A stretch of DNA of 64,000 nucleotides, from contig NZ_HG966617.1 of assembly GCF_000689395.1 (NCBI RefSeq), positions 2,292,221 to 2,356,220 of the forward strand, read 5' to 3'. A model generated the notes under the pieces. The model was given only the letters and a program-made list of their open reading frames with translations, ran no database searches and had not been told where the DNA came from. The position numbers were made by a program, and so were the translations under genes. Below, in pieces: positions 25,492 through 34,869 of the stretch. Every line of letters begins with the position of its first letter. Position 1 is the first letter of the stretch. The stretch is from Candidatus Phaeomarinobacter ectocarpi (lineage in GTDB: Bacteria > Pseudomonadota > Alphaproteobacteria > CGMCC-115125).

Positions 25492-25579
25492 CATACCTGT
25501 CCGAGAAATTGCGTTCATGCCAGCCAACCGGCTTTCGGCATGGGCATCGGGGCACGACAAACGACACGGGATAAACCGG

Positions 25580-27184
25580 ATGACATCGACTGAGACATTC
25601 AACGCAGGCCAGGCCCGCAAGGCAGAGGCAGCAGCACAGGTGAAAAACGCCGAGCCGCGCCGCGCCGAGGACGACAGCCGCTTTACAGAAGAGCTGCGTG
25701 CGAGCCGGGCAGAAGAAAAGCGCCAGGCTGAAGAACGCGTCCGCGAACGCAAGTCGGACGAAGCCCGTCTGGAAGAAACCCGCAAGGCTGCGGCCCGTGA
25801 GGCAGCTGCACGCACCGAAGAAGCCCGCGCGGAAGATGCAAGGGCTGAAAAGGCGCAGGAAGAAAAGTCACGCGAGGAACGCGCATCAGAACAGTCTGAT
25901 GACGCGGACACAGCCTCTTCTGACGACCAAGGCGCAGCTGACAACGTTGAAGTCACGGCACAGCAGGCTGCAGTGGTGGAAACCATTACGGGCGCTGGAG
26001 CGGTTGAAACAACACCCATCGCAGAAGAGACCGCCCCCTCTGAAACCGACGAGGGTCTGGCTGCCGTCCCTGCAGAAGATATCACCGCGGCTGAAAAGGC
26101 TGCCGTCGCGCAACGCACAGCAACTGAAAGCCCTGTCACCAACAAGACTGAAGCGACAAACCAAGCTGACAAGCAGAATGCCCCTGCGGTCGTCGTCGCA
26201 GCAGCGAAAGCCAACGATGGCAAGAACGCTCAGCCGACGCAGGAAAACCAGAACGCACCAACCGCCGGCAAGCCAGCATCCGGAACCACACCAGCCGCAT
26301 CCACCACGGACGCTGCTGCAACAAAAGCCCAGGCTGCCCTGCGTGACGCAGCGGCGGCACCTGTGGAAACGGACGTGGCTGCAGCCAGCACATCCGCACA
26401 GGCCGCAGGCAAGCGCGGCCTTGGTCATGCAACGGCTGAAAGCATGCAGGACGCGAAAGCTGACGCAAAGCCAACGGCAAAAACCACCTCCGCGACACAG
26501 GCACCGGAACCGGCAGCCTCAACCGACAAGCCCACCACCATGGCTCAGGCGGCTCAGCGCACATCCGCATCCGAGATTGCGCTTCAGGCCATTCTGGCCA
26601 AACCGGCCGGCACGCCTCAGGACATTCGCGTGGCAGGGCTTGATGGGGCTACAAGCACACCGCTTCAGGCCACCGACAGTGCCGCACCGGCGCCCAGCGT
26701 CACCGTGCGCGCCATCGTGGCTGCCTCCGCCCAGCCCGGCACACCGGTTCAGCCACAGACACCGGCCCGTGAGATCGCCATCAACATGGCGAAGAATCTG
26801 GGCAATGGGACAAACCGCTTTGAAATCCGCCTCGACCCTGCCGAACTCGGCCGCATTGATGTGCGCATGGAACTTGGCACCGATGGACGCGTTCAGGCGC
26901 ATCTGACCGTCGACAAGCCCGAGACGCTGGACATGCTCCAGCGCGACGCCCGCTCACTTGAAAAAGCCCTGAGCGACGCCGGTCTTGATATGGAAAACGG
27001 CACCCTCAGCTATTCCATGCGTGACGATGGCGACGGCTCAGACTTTGCTGCCAACCGCGACACCGCGGAGGGCGCGTCAGACAAGACACCGACCGAGGAC
27101 GAACTGGCAGCAGATCTTGCTGCCGTCCAGCACATCTATGCGCTCAAGGCCGGGTCCGGCTCTGGCGTAGACATCCGCATCTAG
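25580..27184 (+). CDS. fliK: Flagellar hook-length control protein FliK
   Basis: A 534-aa protein with a low-complexity, Ala/Glu/Thr-rich N-terminal three quarters (charged EAR repeats at about 30-100, then Ala/Thr/Pro linker) and a C-terminal Flg_hook domain (about 395-490: NRFEIRLDPAELGRIDVRME, LTVDKPETLDMLQRD). FliK is the secreted molecular ruler that switches export from hook to filament. Here it directly precedes flgD. The start ATG is the first after the sigma-54 promoter. The assignment rests on the C-terminal domain and context. Confidence 0.85.
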   Translation: MTSTETFNAGQARKAEAAAQVKNAEPRRAEDDSRFTEELRASRAEEKRQAEERVRERKSDEARLEETRKAAAREAAARTEEARAEDARAEKAQEEKSREERASEQSDDADTASSDDQGAADNVEVTAQQAAVVETITGAGAVETTPIAEETAPSETDEGLAAVPAEDITAAEKAAVAQRTATESPVTNKTEATNQADKQNAPAVVVAAAKANDGKNAQPTQENQNAPTAGKPASGTTPAASTTDAAATKAQAALRDAAAAPVETDVAAASTSAQAAGKRGLGHATAESMQDAKADAKPTAKTTSATQAPEPAASTDKPTTMAQAAQRTSASEIALQAILAKPAGTPQDIRVAGLDGATSTPLQATDSAAPAPSVTVRAIVAASAQPGTPVQPQTPAREIAINMAKNLGNGTNRFEIRLDPAELGRIDVRMELGTDGRVQAHLTVDKPETLDMLQRDARSLEKALSDAGLDMENGTLSYSMRDDGDGSDFAANRDTAEGASDKTPTEDELAADLAAVQHIYALKAGSGSGVDIRI

Positions 27185-27193
27185 GGACAGACC

Positions 27194-27865
27194 ATGTCAA
27201 TTGAAGCCATTGCAGCCGCACAGTCCTCCCAAGGGGCCGCCGCCAGCGCATCATCGAAGCTCAATACAGACTTCGATACGTTTTTGACGCTGCTCACCAC
27301 ACAGCTGAAGAACCAGGACCCGCTGGAGCCGCTGGACAGCAGCGAGTTCACCAATCAGCTGGTGCAGTTCTCAAGCGTTGAACAGAACATCGCCACCAAC
27401 CAGAACCTGGAGCAGTTGCTGAACCTCACCTTCGCCAACTTCGCGACGGATGCTGTGGGCTATATCGGCAAGGAAGTCGTGGCTGAAAGCCCGACCGCCA
27501 TCCTCACCGACGGCACGGCAAATTGGGACTACGAGCTGGCCGCCCCTGCTGACAAGGCGCAGCTGTTTGTAACCGACGCCGCCGGTCGCCTCGTGCATAC
27601 GTCCGAATTGCAGAACGTTTCCGGCAACCAGACATTTGCCTGGGACGGCAAGGACGCGAATGGCCGCCAGCTGTCTGACGGTGCCTACACCCTGCGCGTC
27701 GTGGCCCAGGATGCGGCCGAAAATGAGATCAACGTCACCATGAAGCAGGCAGGCGTCGTATCGGCAGTCGAGTTTGACAACAACACGCCGGTTCTGACCG
27801 TCAATGGCTCCGGCATCCAGCTGTCAGACGTCATCACGGTGCGCGACGTCGCGACGGGTTCCTAG
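27194..27865 (+). CDS. flgD: Flagellar hook assembly (cap) protein FlgD
   Basis: A 223-aa protein. The N-terminal signature TDFDTFLTLLTTQLKNQDPLEPLDS and QFSSVEQ is the FlgD export/cap region. The C-terminal Tudor/FnIII-like part includes FAWDGKDANGRQLSDGAYTLRV. FlgD caps the growing hook. It starts nine bases after fliK and shares its promoter. Unusually, flgE does not follow: the next gene is sciP. Confidence 0.95.
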   Translation: MSIEAIAAAQSSQGAAASASSKLNTDFDTFLTLLTTQLKNQDPLEPLDSSEFTNQLVQFSSVEQNIATNQNLEQLLNLTFANFATDAVGYIGKEVVAESPTAILTDGTANWDYELAAPADKAQLFVTDAAGRLVHTSELQNVSGNQTFAWDGKDANGRQLSDGAYTLRVVAQDAAENEINVTMKQAGVVSAVEFDNNTPVLTVNGSGIQLSDVITVRDVATGS

Positions 27866-28012
27866 ACCTATGACCCATTGCGACACACACCATGGCATCA
27901 AAGTTAATCACGTATTCACCATGGCATTTAGCCCTTCCTTAAATGCCCACCACGTACTCTTCAGCTCACACACACAGAACGTGTGACGGATTGAAGTCAG
28001 GATCTGCTTGAA

Positions 28013-28291
28013 ATGGGCATGCAATATCAATCGCGAGTGAGCTATGTGATCGGGCCGGACGGAAGCCCCCTCACTATCGCTGACCTGCCACCACCGGAAA
28101 CGAAGCGTTGGGTCATCCGCCGCAAGGCTGAAGTCGTGGCCGCTGTACGCGGAGGTCTTCTGTCTTTGGAAGAGGCCTGCCAGCGCTACACGCTGACTGT
28201 CGAAGAATTCTTGAGTTGGCAGCGTTCCATCGAACGTCACGGCCTGCCGGGCCTGCGCGCCACCCGCGTGCAGCAGTACCGCGAGCACTAA
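28013..28291 (+). CDS. sciP: SciP-type CtrA inhibitor (DUF1153)
   Basis: A 92-aa helix-turn-helix protein with the conserved DUF1153 core: VIGPDGSPLTIADLPPP, RRWVIRRKAEVVAAVRGGLL (two motifs, RRKAEVV and RGGLL), EEACQRYTLTVEEFLSW and RHGLPGLRATR. In Caulobacter SciP binds DNA and CtrA and blocks CtrA-activated transcription after S phase. Placement between flgD and fliF fits its link to flagellar genes. ATG 28019 is an alternative start. Upstream at 27904 TTAA-N7-TTCA could be a degenerate CtrA site. A strong terminator follows. Confidence 0.88.
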   Translation: MGMQYQSRVSYVIGPDGSPLTIADLPPPETKRWVIRRKAEVVAAVRGGLLSLEEACQRYTLTVEEFLSWQRSIERHGLPGLRATRVQQYREH

Positions 28292-28364
28292 ACACTACAT
28301 ACGGGTCCTTATTGAGTATCGGCCCCCAAGATAGCCGCAAGGCTTGCGTACTTGTGCGTCGTAG

Positions 28365-28404
28365 CGCCGGAGAGTGGAAACACTCCCCGGCGTTTTCTTT
28401 TTGT
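28365..28404 (+). terminator. Rho-independent terminator after sciP
   Basis: A GC-rich stem (CGCCGG...GAGTG / CACTC...CCGGCG) with GAAA tetraloop, followed by TTTTCTTTTT. It isolates sciP from the fliF operon. Confidence 0.85.
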
Positions 28405-28460
28405 TAAGCCTTCAAATTGTTTCGACCAATCGGCAAATTTTGCCGAGTTATCTGCCGACG

Positions 28461-28475
28461 TTAAGACGTTGTTTA
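28461..28475 (+). promoter_or_regulatory. CtrA-box-like site upstream of fliF
   Basis: TTAA GACGTTG TTTA differs by one base from the CtrA consensus TTAA-N7-TTAA. It lies about 170 bases before fliF, whose Caulobacter counterpart is a class II gene activated by CtrA. Confidence 0.4.
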
Positions 28476-28643
28476 GTGGTGCCGGGTAAATCTTGCCTAG
28501 CTGGATTACACCGGACACGGACAAAACCACCAAGGACATAGGTGGGCGATCGTGGACCGGCCCTTTTATCCGGCGCGATGATCCACCAGGCCCAGGATGA
28601 GCCGGAGTATCGCGCAATCCCGACCACACTGCGGGGGTGCGCC

Positions 28644-30383
28644 GTGAACGGCACATTTGACTTCCTAAAGGGGCTTGGCCCCTCTCGGCTTATCGCACTG
28701 GGCGCTGTCACCATCGCCCTCGTTGCCTTTTTTGCCGTCATCATGATGCGCGTATCGCAACCCACCATGGCGCTGCTCTATAGCGGCCTGCCGGTGAGCG
28801 ACAGTGCTGAAATCGTTGCCAAGCTCGAGGCCATGAGTGTGCCGTATGAGCTTAAAGGCGACGGCACCACCATCATGGTTCCCAAGACAGAAGCCCTGCG
28901 CCTGCGCATGAGCATGGCCGAAGCGGGCCTGCCTTCAGGCGGCTCTGTTGGCTATGAAATCTTTGACGACACATCTGCGTTGGGCACTACGAGCTTCGTG
29001 CAGAACATGAACCACCTGCGCGCTCTGGAAGGCGAACTCGCCCGCACCATTCGCGCACTGGACACGGTTCAGGCCGCCCGCGTGCATCTTGTCATGCCTG
29101 AGCGCGAACTCTTCAGCCGCGAACGTCAGGAACCAACAGCCTCCATCGTCATCAAAGCCCGCGGTGGCCTGGGCCGCAGTCAGGCCAAGGGCGTTCAGTT
29201 CCTTGTCGCCTCTGCGGTCGAAGGTCTCAATGCCGCCAACGTCTCCATCATTGATGAAACCGGCAACATGATTGCCGGTGGCGCGGACGGCACGTCGCTG
29301 GGGTCCTCGTCAATGGACGAGCGCCAGCGTGAATATGAAACACGCCTGCGCCGTCAGGTGGCTGACATTGTCACAAGCGTTGTTGGCACCAACCGCGCAC
29401 GCATTCAGGTCGCCGCCGAACTCGACTTCAACCGCATCACCCGCAACTCAGAGACATTTGATCCTGAAGGCCAGGTCGTGCGCTCAACCCAGACTGTTGA
29501 AGAATCGTCTTCTGCAACAGAACGCGACGCACAGGCTGGCGTGACAGTGGGCAATGACCTGCCGGACGCCATCGGCCAGGGCGCCGGTGCGGACGATGCA
29601 ACATCCAACGAAAGCAACGCCCGGGTTGAAGAAACCGTCAACTATGAAATCTCCCGCACCACCACGACGGAAGTCATCGAGGCCGGCAGCGTCAAGCGCC
29701 TGTCCGTTGCTGTACTGGTAGATGGTGCCTATGAGACGGCCGAAGACGGCACACAGACATATACCGCCCGCTCCCCTGAAGAGCTGGAAATGATTGGACG
29801 TCTTGTCCGCTCCTCAATCGGCTTTGACGCCGCGCGCGGGGACAGTGTCGAGGTCGTCAATCTTCCGATCAACGACACCGCAACAGAATTCCTGGCAGAT
29901 GACGCCGCAGAACTCGGCTTCATGGACAGCATCATGGGCAGCCTGGACGTCATGCGTCTGGCCGAACTTGGCGCGCTTCTGGTCGTCACACTGCTCGGCG
30001 TCTTTCTGGTGGCCCGCCCCCTCATCAACAAGCTGACCACCCCTGGCGTTCAGCAGGGCGGCCAGGCAGCTCTGACGGGCGGCGCCCCAAGCAACGCCCC
30101 GCAGCTTCCAAGCCCGGACATGCAGCAAATACTTGCGAAGGCCCAGGCTGACGGTCAGGAAGTCATCACCAGCCCCGACGGCACACCCATTGCGCTGGCC
30201 GCGCCCACGCCGGAGCAGCAGGCCGCAATGATGCTGGAAGACAACACAGGTTCGATGATCGACATCGCCCAGATTGAAGGACAGGTCCGCGAAAGCTCCG
30301 TCCGCAAGGTCGGCGAGATCGTTCAGAACCATCCCGAAGAGTCGCTGACAATCCTGCGCGGCTGGCTCCACGAAACCGCATAA
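28644..30383 (+). CDS. fliF: Flagellar MS-ring protein FliF
   Basis: A 579-aa MS-ring protein. A first membrane segment (about 17-37) and a second near 440-460 bracket the ring-building domain (YSGLPVSDSAEIVAKLEAM start, RVHLVMPERELFSRE). The cytoplasmic C-terminus (VRESSVRKVGEIVQNHPEESLTILRGWLHE, in two parts) binds FliG. The start is GTG 28644, eight bases after GGGGG and at the family's usual N-terminus. The frame is open upstream but not FliF-like. It is the first gene of a nine-gene operon. Confidence 0.95.
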   Translation: MNGTFDFLKGLGPSRLIALGAVTIALVAFFAVIMMRVSQPTMALLYSGLPVSDSAEIVAKLEAMSVPYELKGDGTTIMVPKTEALRLRMSMAEAGLPSGGSVGYEIFDDTSALGTTSFVQNMNHLRALEGELARTIRALDTVQAARVHLVMPERELFSRERQEPTASIVIKARGGLGRSQAKGVQFLVASAVEGLNAANVSIIDETGNMIAGGADGTSLGSSSMDERQREYETRLRRQVADIVTSVVGTNRARIQVAAELDFNRITRNSETFDPEGQVVRSTQTVEESSSATERDAQAGVTVGNDLPDAIGQGAGADDATSNESNARVEETVNYEISRTTTTEVIEAGSVKRLSVAVLVDGAYETAEDGTQTYTARSPEELEMIGRLVRSSIGFDAARGDSVEVVNLPINDTATEFLADDAAELGFMDSIMGSLDVMRLAELGALLVVTLLGVFLVARPLINKLTTPGVQQGGQAALTGGAPSNAPQLPSPDMQQILAKAQADGQEVITSPDGTPIALAAPTPEQQAAMMLEDNTGSMIDIAQIEGQVRESSVRKVGEIVQNHPEESLTILRGWLHETA

Positions 30384-30416
30384 CTCACGCGCCAACAAGG
30401 TCTGAAAGTCGACATC

Positions 30417-31445
30417 ATGGTCGCTCAAGCAAAACCAAAGATGGATATCAACAAGCTGACCGGTGGCGAGAAAGCCGCCATCATGCTGCTGGCCCTCGGG
30501 GAAGAGCATGGCGCTCAGCTGTGGGAAATGTTCGACGACGACGAAATCCGCGAACTCTCCATGGCCATGTCCAATCTGGGCACGGTGGACGCAGAGCTCG
30601 TTGAGAAGCTCCTGCTCGAGTTTGTGTCCGGCATGTCATCCACCGGCGCTCTTGTGGGTACCTTTGATTCAACAGAACGCCTGCTCTCCCGCTTCCTGCC
30701 AGACGAACGCGTCAGCCTTGTCATGGACGAGATCCGTGGCCCGGCCGGTCGTACCATGTGGGACAAGCTGGGCAATGTGAACGAGGTCGTCCTCGCCAAC
30801 TATCTCAAGAATGAATACCCGCAGACCGTTGCCGTGGTGCTCTCCAAAATTCGCGCAGATCACGCCGCCAATGTGCTGGGTGCCCTGCCCGAAGACTTCT
30901 CCATGGAAGTCGTCAACCGCATGTTGCGCATGGAAAGCGTGCAGAAGGACATTCTGGACAAGGTCGAACAGACCCTGCGTCAGGAATTCATGTCCAACCT
31001 CGCGCGCACCAACCGCCGCGACAGCCACGAAACCATGGCCGAAATCTTCAACAACTTCGACCGTCAGACCGAGAACCGCTTCATGACATCCCTTGAGGAG
31101 CGCAACCGCGACGCGGCCGAGCGCATCAAGGCTCTCATGTTCACCTTCGAAGACCTGGCCAAGCTCGACCCCGGCTCCGTGCAGACGCTTCTGCGCGCTG
31201 TGGAGAAAGACAAGCTGGCTCTGGGTCTCAAGGGTTCTTCCGACACCCTGCGCGATCTCTTCCTGTCCAACATGACCGAACGCGCGGCCAAGATGCTGCG
31301 CGAAGACATGGACATGATGGGCCCCGTCCGCCTCAAGGACGTGGACGAAGCGCAGATGATGATGGTCAACATCGCCAAGGACCTCGCCAACAAGGGCGAG
31401 ATCATGATGGCGGACGGCAACTCGGAGGACGAGCTTATCTATTAG
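30417..31445 (+). CDS. fliG: Flagellar motor switch protein FliG
   Basis: A 342-aa switch protein with the three FliG domains: N-terminal FliF-binding (about 10-110), middle with the EHPQT-like patch as [13 protein letters not shown] (about 135-150), and C-terminal torque domain (about 225-325) with the charged residues [11 protein letters not shown] and [21 protein letters not shown] (contacting MotA). The C-terminal tail [10 protein letters not shown] is variable. It starts 33 bases after fliF. Confidence 0.97.
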   Translation: MVAQAKPKMDINKLTGGEKAAIMLLALGEEHGAQLWEMFDDDEIRELSMAMSNLGTVDAELVEKLLLEFVSGMSSTGALVGTFDSTERLLSRFLPDERVSLVMDEIRGPAGRTMWDKLGNVNEVVLANYLKNEYPQTVAVVLSKIRADHAANVLGALPEDFSMEVVNRMLRMESVQKDILDKVEQTLRQEFMSNLARTNRRDSHETMAEIFNNFDRQTENRFMTSLEERNRDAAERIKALMFTFEDLAKLDPGSVQTLLRAVEKDKLALGLKGSSDTLRDLFLSNMTERAAKMLREDMDMMGPVRLKDVDEAQMMMVNIAKDLANKGEIMMADGNSEDELIY

Positions 31446-31481
31446 TCCGGTTTCGCACGGACATAGAGAGCACCAAATCTC

Positions 31482-32177
31482 ATGAGCAACCCAGCTATCA
31501 TCACATTGCAGGAATCGTCCCGGTTCGAGTTCGATCGCGAACTGTCCAAGGGTGCGGTCATTCAGCCGCGCGCCGAACGCAAGAAAACCAAATGGACCGA
31601 AGACGAAGTCAACGCCATCCGCGCAGAAGCCTTCGCCGCCGGTGAAGAGGCTGCGCGCACCAGTGATGAAGCTGAATTGTCACACCGGATCGCAGAAGGC
31701 TCCCAGCAGGTAGCCGAACGTCTCAACGTGCTGCTTGAGAACCTGCACACCGAACGCGCGAAGCTGCGTGAAGAAGCTGCGGAAATCGCCCTCACCATCG
31801 CCCGCAAGCTGATGCCGGCCCTGATGGAAACAGCACCCACATCCGAGATTGAGGCTGTGGTCGAGCAATCCTTTGCCCTCCTGCGCAACGAAGCCCGCGT
31901 GGTCATCCATGTCGCCGAAGACCAGCAGGGCCTGCTCGAGCAGCGCATCACCGACATGACGCGCGAACACGGGTTTGAAGGTCAGCTCGTCCTGCGCAGC
32001 AGTGACGACGTCGACCCCGGCGACGTCCGCATTGAATGGGCCAGTGGCGCGATCACCCGCGACACGCCTGCCCTTGACGCCAGCATTGAGCAGATCGTCC
32101 GCACCTACCTGTCAGCGCCCGGCGCCGACCAGTCCGGACAGACAGATTTTTTCGCCCTTCTGGGCAAACAGCAATAG
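31482..32177 (+). CDS. fliH: Flagellar assembly protein FliH (FlbE-like)
   Basis: A 231-aa protein in the fliG-fliN interval where FliH/FlbE is encoded in alphaproteobacteria. It has a disordered N-terminus, a long charged helix (about 45-110, EVNAIRAEAFAAGEEAA, HTERAKLREEAAEIALTIARKLM in two parts) and a C-terminal globular part with DVDPGDVRIEWASGAI, which matches the FliH/YscL C-terminal signature. FliH holds the FliI ATPase at the export gate and C-ring. fliI itself is 8 kb away on the other strand. Confidence 0.85.
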   Translation: MSNPAIITLQESSRFEFDRELSKGAVIQPRAERKKTKWTEDEVNAIRAEAFAAGEEAARTSDEAELSHRIAEGSQQVAERLNVLLENLHTERAKLREEAAEIALTIARKLMPALMETAPTSEIEAVVEQSFALLRNEARVVIHVAEDQQGLLEQRITDMTREHGFEGQLVLRSSDDVDPGDVRIEWASGAITRDTPALDASIEQIVRTYLSAPGADQSGQTDFFALLGKQQ

Positions 32178-32234
32178 CCCCTGCTCCGCATGGGCACTGG
32201 AAAGCCCAAAGCGGACAGAGTTGAGGAGAAGACT

Positions 32235-32639
32235 ATGAGTGACGAAACCGACGTTCAGCTCGACGAGCTATCAAACGCAGGCGCGGACGCAGGTCCAAAC
32301 GCTGAGTTTGCAACCCCAGACGCAGACCTTCCCGTTCCCGCTGAAGGTGGGGAAGAAGGCGCTGCACCAGCCGACGGCGAAGAACGCTTTGCCGCTGACC
32401 TGGAAGCTGTGTTTGACGTGCCGGTGCATGTCTCTGCCGTGCTGGGCAAAACCCACATGGAAGTCAGCCAGCTTCTCAAGCTGGGCCGCGGTGCTGTCGT
32501 GGAGCTCGACCGCAAGGTCGGTGAGGCCATCGACATCTACGTCAACAACCGTCTCGTTGCCCGTGGCGAAGTGGTGGTCGTGGACGAGCGTCTCGGCGTG
32601 ACAATGACCGAAATCATCAAGGGCGGAAACGCTGCGTAA
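32235..32639 (+). CDS. fliN: Flagellar motor switch protein FliN
   Basis: A 134-aa protein. An acidic, Ala/Pro-rich N-terminal 55 residues precede the SpoA/surface-presentation domain: VFDVPVHVSAVLGKTHMEVSQ, LGRGAVVELDRKVGEAIDIYVN (in parts) and VARGEVVVVDERLGVTMTEI. FliN forms the bottom of the C-ring. The ATG at 32235 follows GAGGAGA. The frame is open 15 codons upstream, but the ribosome-binding site selects this start. No fliM is present in the window. Confidence 0.93.
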   Translation: MSDETDVQLDELSNAGADAGPNAEFATPDADLPVPAEGGEEGAAPADGEERFAADLEAVFDVPVHVSAVLGKTHMEVSQLLKLGRGAVVELDRKVGEAIDIYVNNRLVARGEVVVVDERLGVTMTEIIKGGNAA

Positions 32640-32666
32640 GACGACGCGGCAACGGAAAACACCATC

Positions 32667-33440
32667 ATGCGCTCATCACTCACAGCCATTGTCGCCCTGA
32701 TCGCAAGCTTTGCCTTGCTGGCGGCTGCCCTGACCCTTGAAGGCAACGGGTCAGCCTTCCTTGATGTGCGTGCAGCTCTCATCGTCTTCGGCGGCACACT
32801 GGCCGTCACCATGATCTCGTTTTCTCCTCTCGAGGTCATCATGGCGATCCGTGAGACCTGGTCTGCCATCGCCACACCGCGGTTCAACCGCAAGGGCGCT
32901 GCTGACCGAATGCTGAAAATTGCAGAGCGCACCCGCAAGGATGGTCTCCTTGGTGTTGAGCGCCTGCTGCCCAAGCTGCGCAATGATCCATTCCTGTCTC
33001 GCGCCCTTGCCATGCTGGTTGACGGCATCGAGGTCGCAGACGTCGAGCGCATGCTTGAAGACGAACGTCTCTCCACAGCTCAACGCCGCACAGAGAGCGC
33101 TGAAGTCCTGCGCCGCGCCGCAGACATTGCACCCGCCATGGGCCTCATCGGCACTCTCGTTGGACTTGTGCAGATGCTCGGTCAGTTGAACGATCCCGCT
33201 GCCATCGGCCCGGCCATGGCCGTTGCCCTGCTCACCACATTCTACGGCGCGGTCCTGGGCACCATGGTGCTCTCCCCGCTCGCCGCCAAACTTGATCGCA
33301 TCTCAGGCGATGAACGCGACATGCTCGCGATCTACGCCGCAGGTGCAGCCGCCATCGGCCGCAAGGACCATCCTCGCCAGGTCGAACACACACTCAACGC
33401 CCTGCTTCCCGAAGCAGACCGCGTCCAGTATTCGCGTTAA
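32667..33440 (+). CDS. MotA-like (MotA/TolQ/ExbB) proton channel protein
   Basis: A 257-aa membrane protein. Four hydrophobic segments (about 5-22, 33-52, 150-170, 183-205) surround a charged cytoplasmic loop, as in MotA/PomA. The conserved PAMGLIGTLVGLVQML and YGAVLGTMVLSPLAAKL segments are typical of MotA/PomA. It is encoded between fliN and flbD without a motB partner, so it could be the stator subunit with motB elsewhere or a variant proton-channel component. It overlaps no neighbour and starts 27 bases after fliN. Confidence 0.85.
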   Translation: MRSSLTAIVALIASFALLAAALTLEGNGSAFLDVRAALIVFGGTLAVTMISFSPLEVIMAIRETWSAIATPRFNRKGAADRMLKIAERTRKDGLLGVERLLPKLRNDPFLSRALAMLVDGIEVADVERMLEDERLSTAQRRTESAEVLRRAADIAPAMGLIGTLVGLVQMLGQLNDPAAIGPAMAVALLTTFYGAVLGTMVLSPLAAKLDRISGDERDMLAIYAAGAAAIGRKDHPRQVEHTLNALLPEADRVQYSR

Positions 33441-33452
33441 GGAGCCAACCCC

Positions 33453-34826
33453 ATGCGTTTGCTTATTGTAGGTAGCCTCAACGGCCAGCTCACCACCGCC
33501 ACAAAGATGGCCATGGAGACAGGTGCCAAAGTTGCCCAGGTCGACACCGGCGAACTCGCCATGGACGCCCTGCGTGCCGGTCAGGGTGCTGACCTGTTGA
33601 TGGTGGAAGTCTCCAACGACATCGGCTGGCTCGCAGCCCAGCTGCAGGCCGAGCGCATTGCCCTGCCGATCGTGGCATGTGGCCTGGGCTCAGACGCCCG
33701 CGCCGCCGTCAACGCCATCCGCGCCGGTGCCAGGGAATATGTACCCCTGCCGCCGGACGCCAAGCTCATTGCCGCCGTGCTGGAAGCTGTTGCCGATGAC
33801 ACCCACGCCTTGATCTACAAGGACGACATCATGGCGGATGTCATCCGCCTCGCAGACCAGATTGCGCCATCTGACGCCTCCGTCCTCATCACCGGCGAAA
33901 GCGGTGTGGGTAAGGAAATCATGGCGCGCTATGTCCACCGCCATTCTGTGCGCAAGGACAAGCCGTTCATCTCCGTCAACTGCGCCGCCATTCCTGAAAA
34001 CCTGCTTGAGTCAGAACTCTTCGGCCATGAGAAGGGCGCCTTTACAGGCGCTGTCTCCCGCCGCATCGGCAAGTTTGAAGAAGCTGACGGCGGCACGCTG
34101 CTGCTCGACGAAATTTCCGAAATGGATGTGCGCCTGCAGGCCAAGCTTCTGCGCGCCATTCAGGAACGTGAGATTGATCGTGTCGGCGGCAACAAGCCCG
34201 TCAAGGTCAACATCCGCATTCTTGCAACGTCCAACCGCGACCTTGCGACAGAAGTGCGCAACGGCACCTTCCGCGAAGACCTTCTCTACCGCCTCAACGT
34301 CGTAACCCTGATGATCCCTGCCCTGCGCGAACGCCCGGCAGACATAATGGAACTGTCAGAGCACTTCGTGAAGCGCTACGCCGATGCCAATGGCGTGCCC
34401 GCACGCCCGCTGTCAGACAGCGCCAAGTCACATCTTGTGCGTCAGCACTGGGCCGGTAACGTCCGTGAGCTGGAAAACACACTCCACCGCGCCGTGCTTT
34501 TGGCCAATGGCGATGAAATCGACGTGGACGCCATCCGCCTGCCGGACGGCTCACGCATTGACCAGACGGTCTCTATCTCGTCCAGCGATCCGGCATCACG
34601 TGCTGCTCAGGTGGCCGAGACTGTCAGCCGCAACCTTGTGGGCATGACGGTTGCCGACATGGAACGCGACCTGATCCTCAACACGCTGGATCATTGCCTC
34701 GGCAACCGCACCCATGCGGCCAACATTCTGGGCATCTCCATTCGCACCCTGCGCAACAAGCTCAACCTCTACACCCAGCAGGGTGTGTCGGTTGCAGCCC
34801 CGGGTGAAGCCCGGATCGCCGGCTAG
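33453..34826 (+). CDS. flbD: Sigma-54-dependent flagellar regulator FlbD
   Basis: A 457-aa activator. The N-terminal receiver-like domain (1-115) is degenerate: the acidic pair and phospho-acceptor Asp are absent and Glu52 occupies the acceptor region (LLMVEVSND). The AAA+ domain has Walker A GESGVGKE (148-155), the sigma-54-contacting GAFTGA loop (195-200) and GGTLLLDE. The C-terminal Fis-type HTH is near 410-445 (THAANILGISIRTLRNKL). In Caulobacter FlbD activates late flagellar promoters and represses fliF. Two sigma-54 promoters in this window are its probable targets. Confidence 0.93.
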   Translation: MRLLIVGSLNGQLTTATKMAMETGAKVAQVDTGELAMDALRAGQGADLLMVEVSNDIGWLAAQLQAERIALPIVACGLGSDARAAVNAIRAGAREYVPLPPDAKLIAAVLEAVADDTHALIYKDDIMADVIRLADQIAPSDASVLITGESGVGKEIMARYVHRHSVRKDKPFISVNCAAIPENLLESELFGHEKGAFTGAVSRRIGKFEEADGGTLLLDEISEMDVRLQAKLLRAIQEREIDRVGGNKPVKVNIRILATSNRDLATEVRNGTFREDLLYRLNVVTLMIPALRERPADIMELSEHFVKRYADANGVPARPLSDSAKSHLVRQHWAGNVRELENTLHRAVLLANGDEIDVDAIRLPDGSRIDQTVSISSSDPASRAAQVAETVSRNLVGMTVADMERDLILNTLDHCLGNRTHAANILGISIRTLRNKLNLYTQQGVSVAAPGEARIAG

Positions 34827-34869
34827 TCCTTTCACGTAACGCCTAAAGTATCCGGAACGCATACGCGCA

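Larger units (their letters stand above)
28292..28643. other. Spacer upstream of the fliF operon
   Basis: It holds the sciP terminator (28365-28404), a CtrA-box-like TTAA-N7-TTTA (28461-28475) and about 170 bases of leader before the GTG start of fliF. No sigma-54 motif with correct spacing was found here, so the operon is more likely CtrA/sigma-70 driven. Confidence 0.5.

Noticed and set aside
25698-26906. A 400-codon frame overlapping fliK in another register
   Set aside because: It is a shadow of the repetitive fliK coding DNA. The fliK frame ends in a real Flg_hook domain and is followed by flgD.
28476-28497. GG...GC element before fliF as sigma-54 promoter
   Set aside because: Spacing between GG and GC is nine rather than ten and TGGC is absent.
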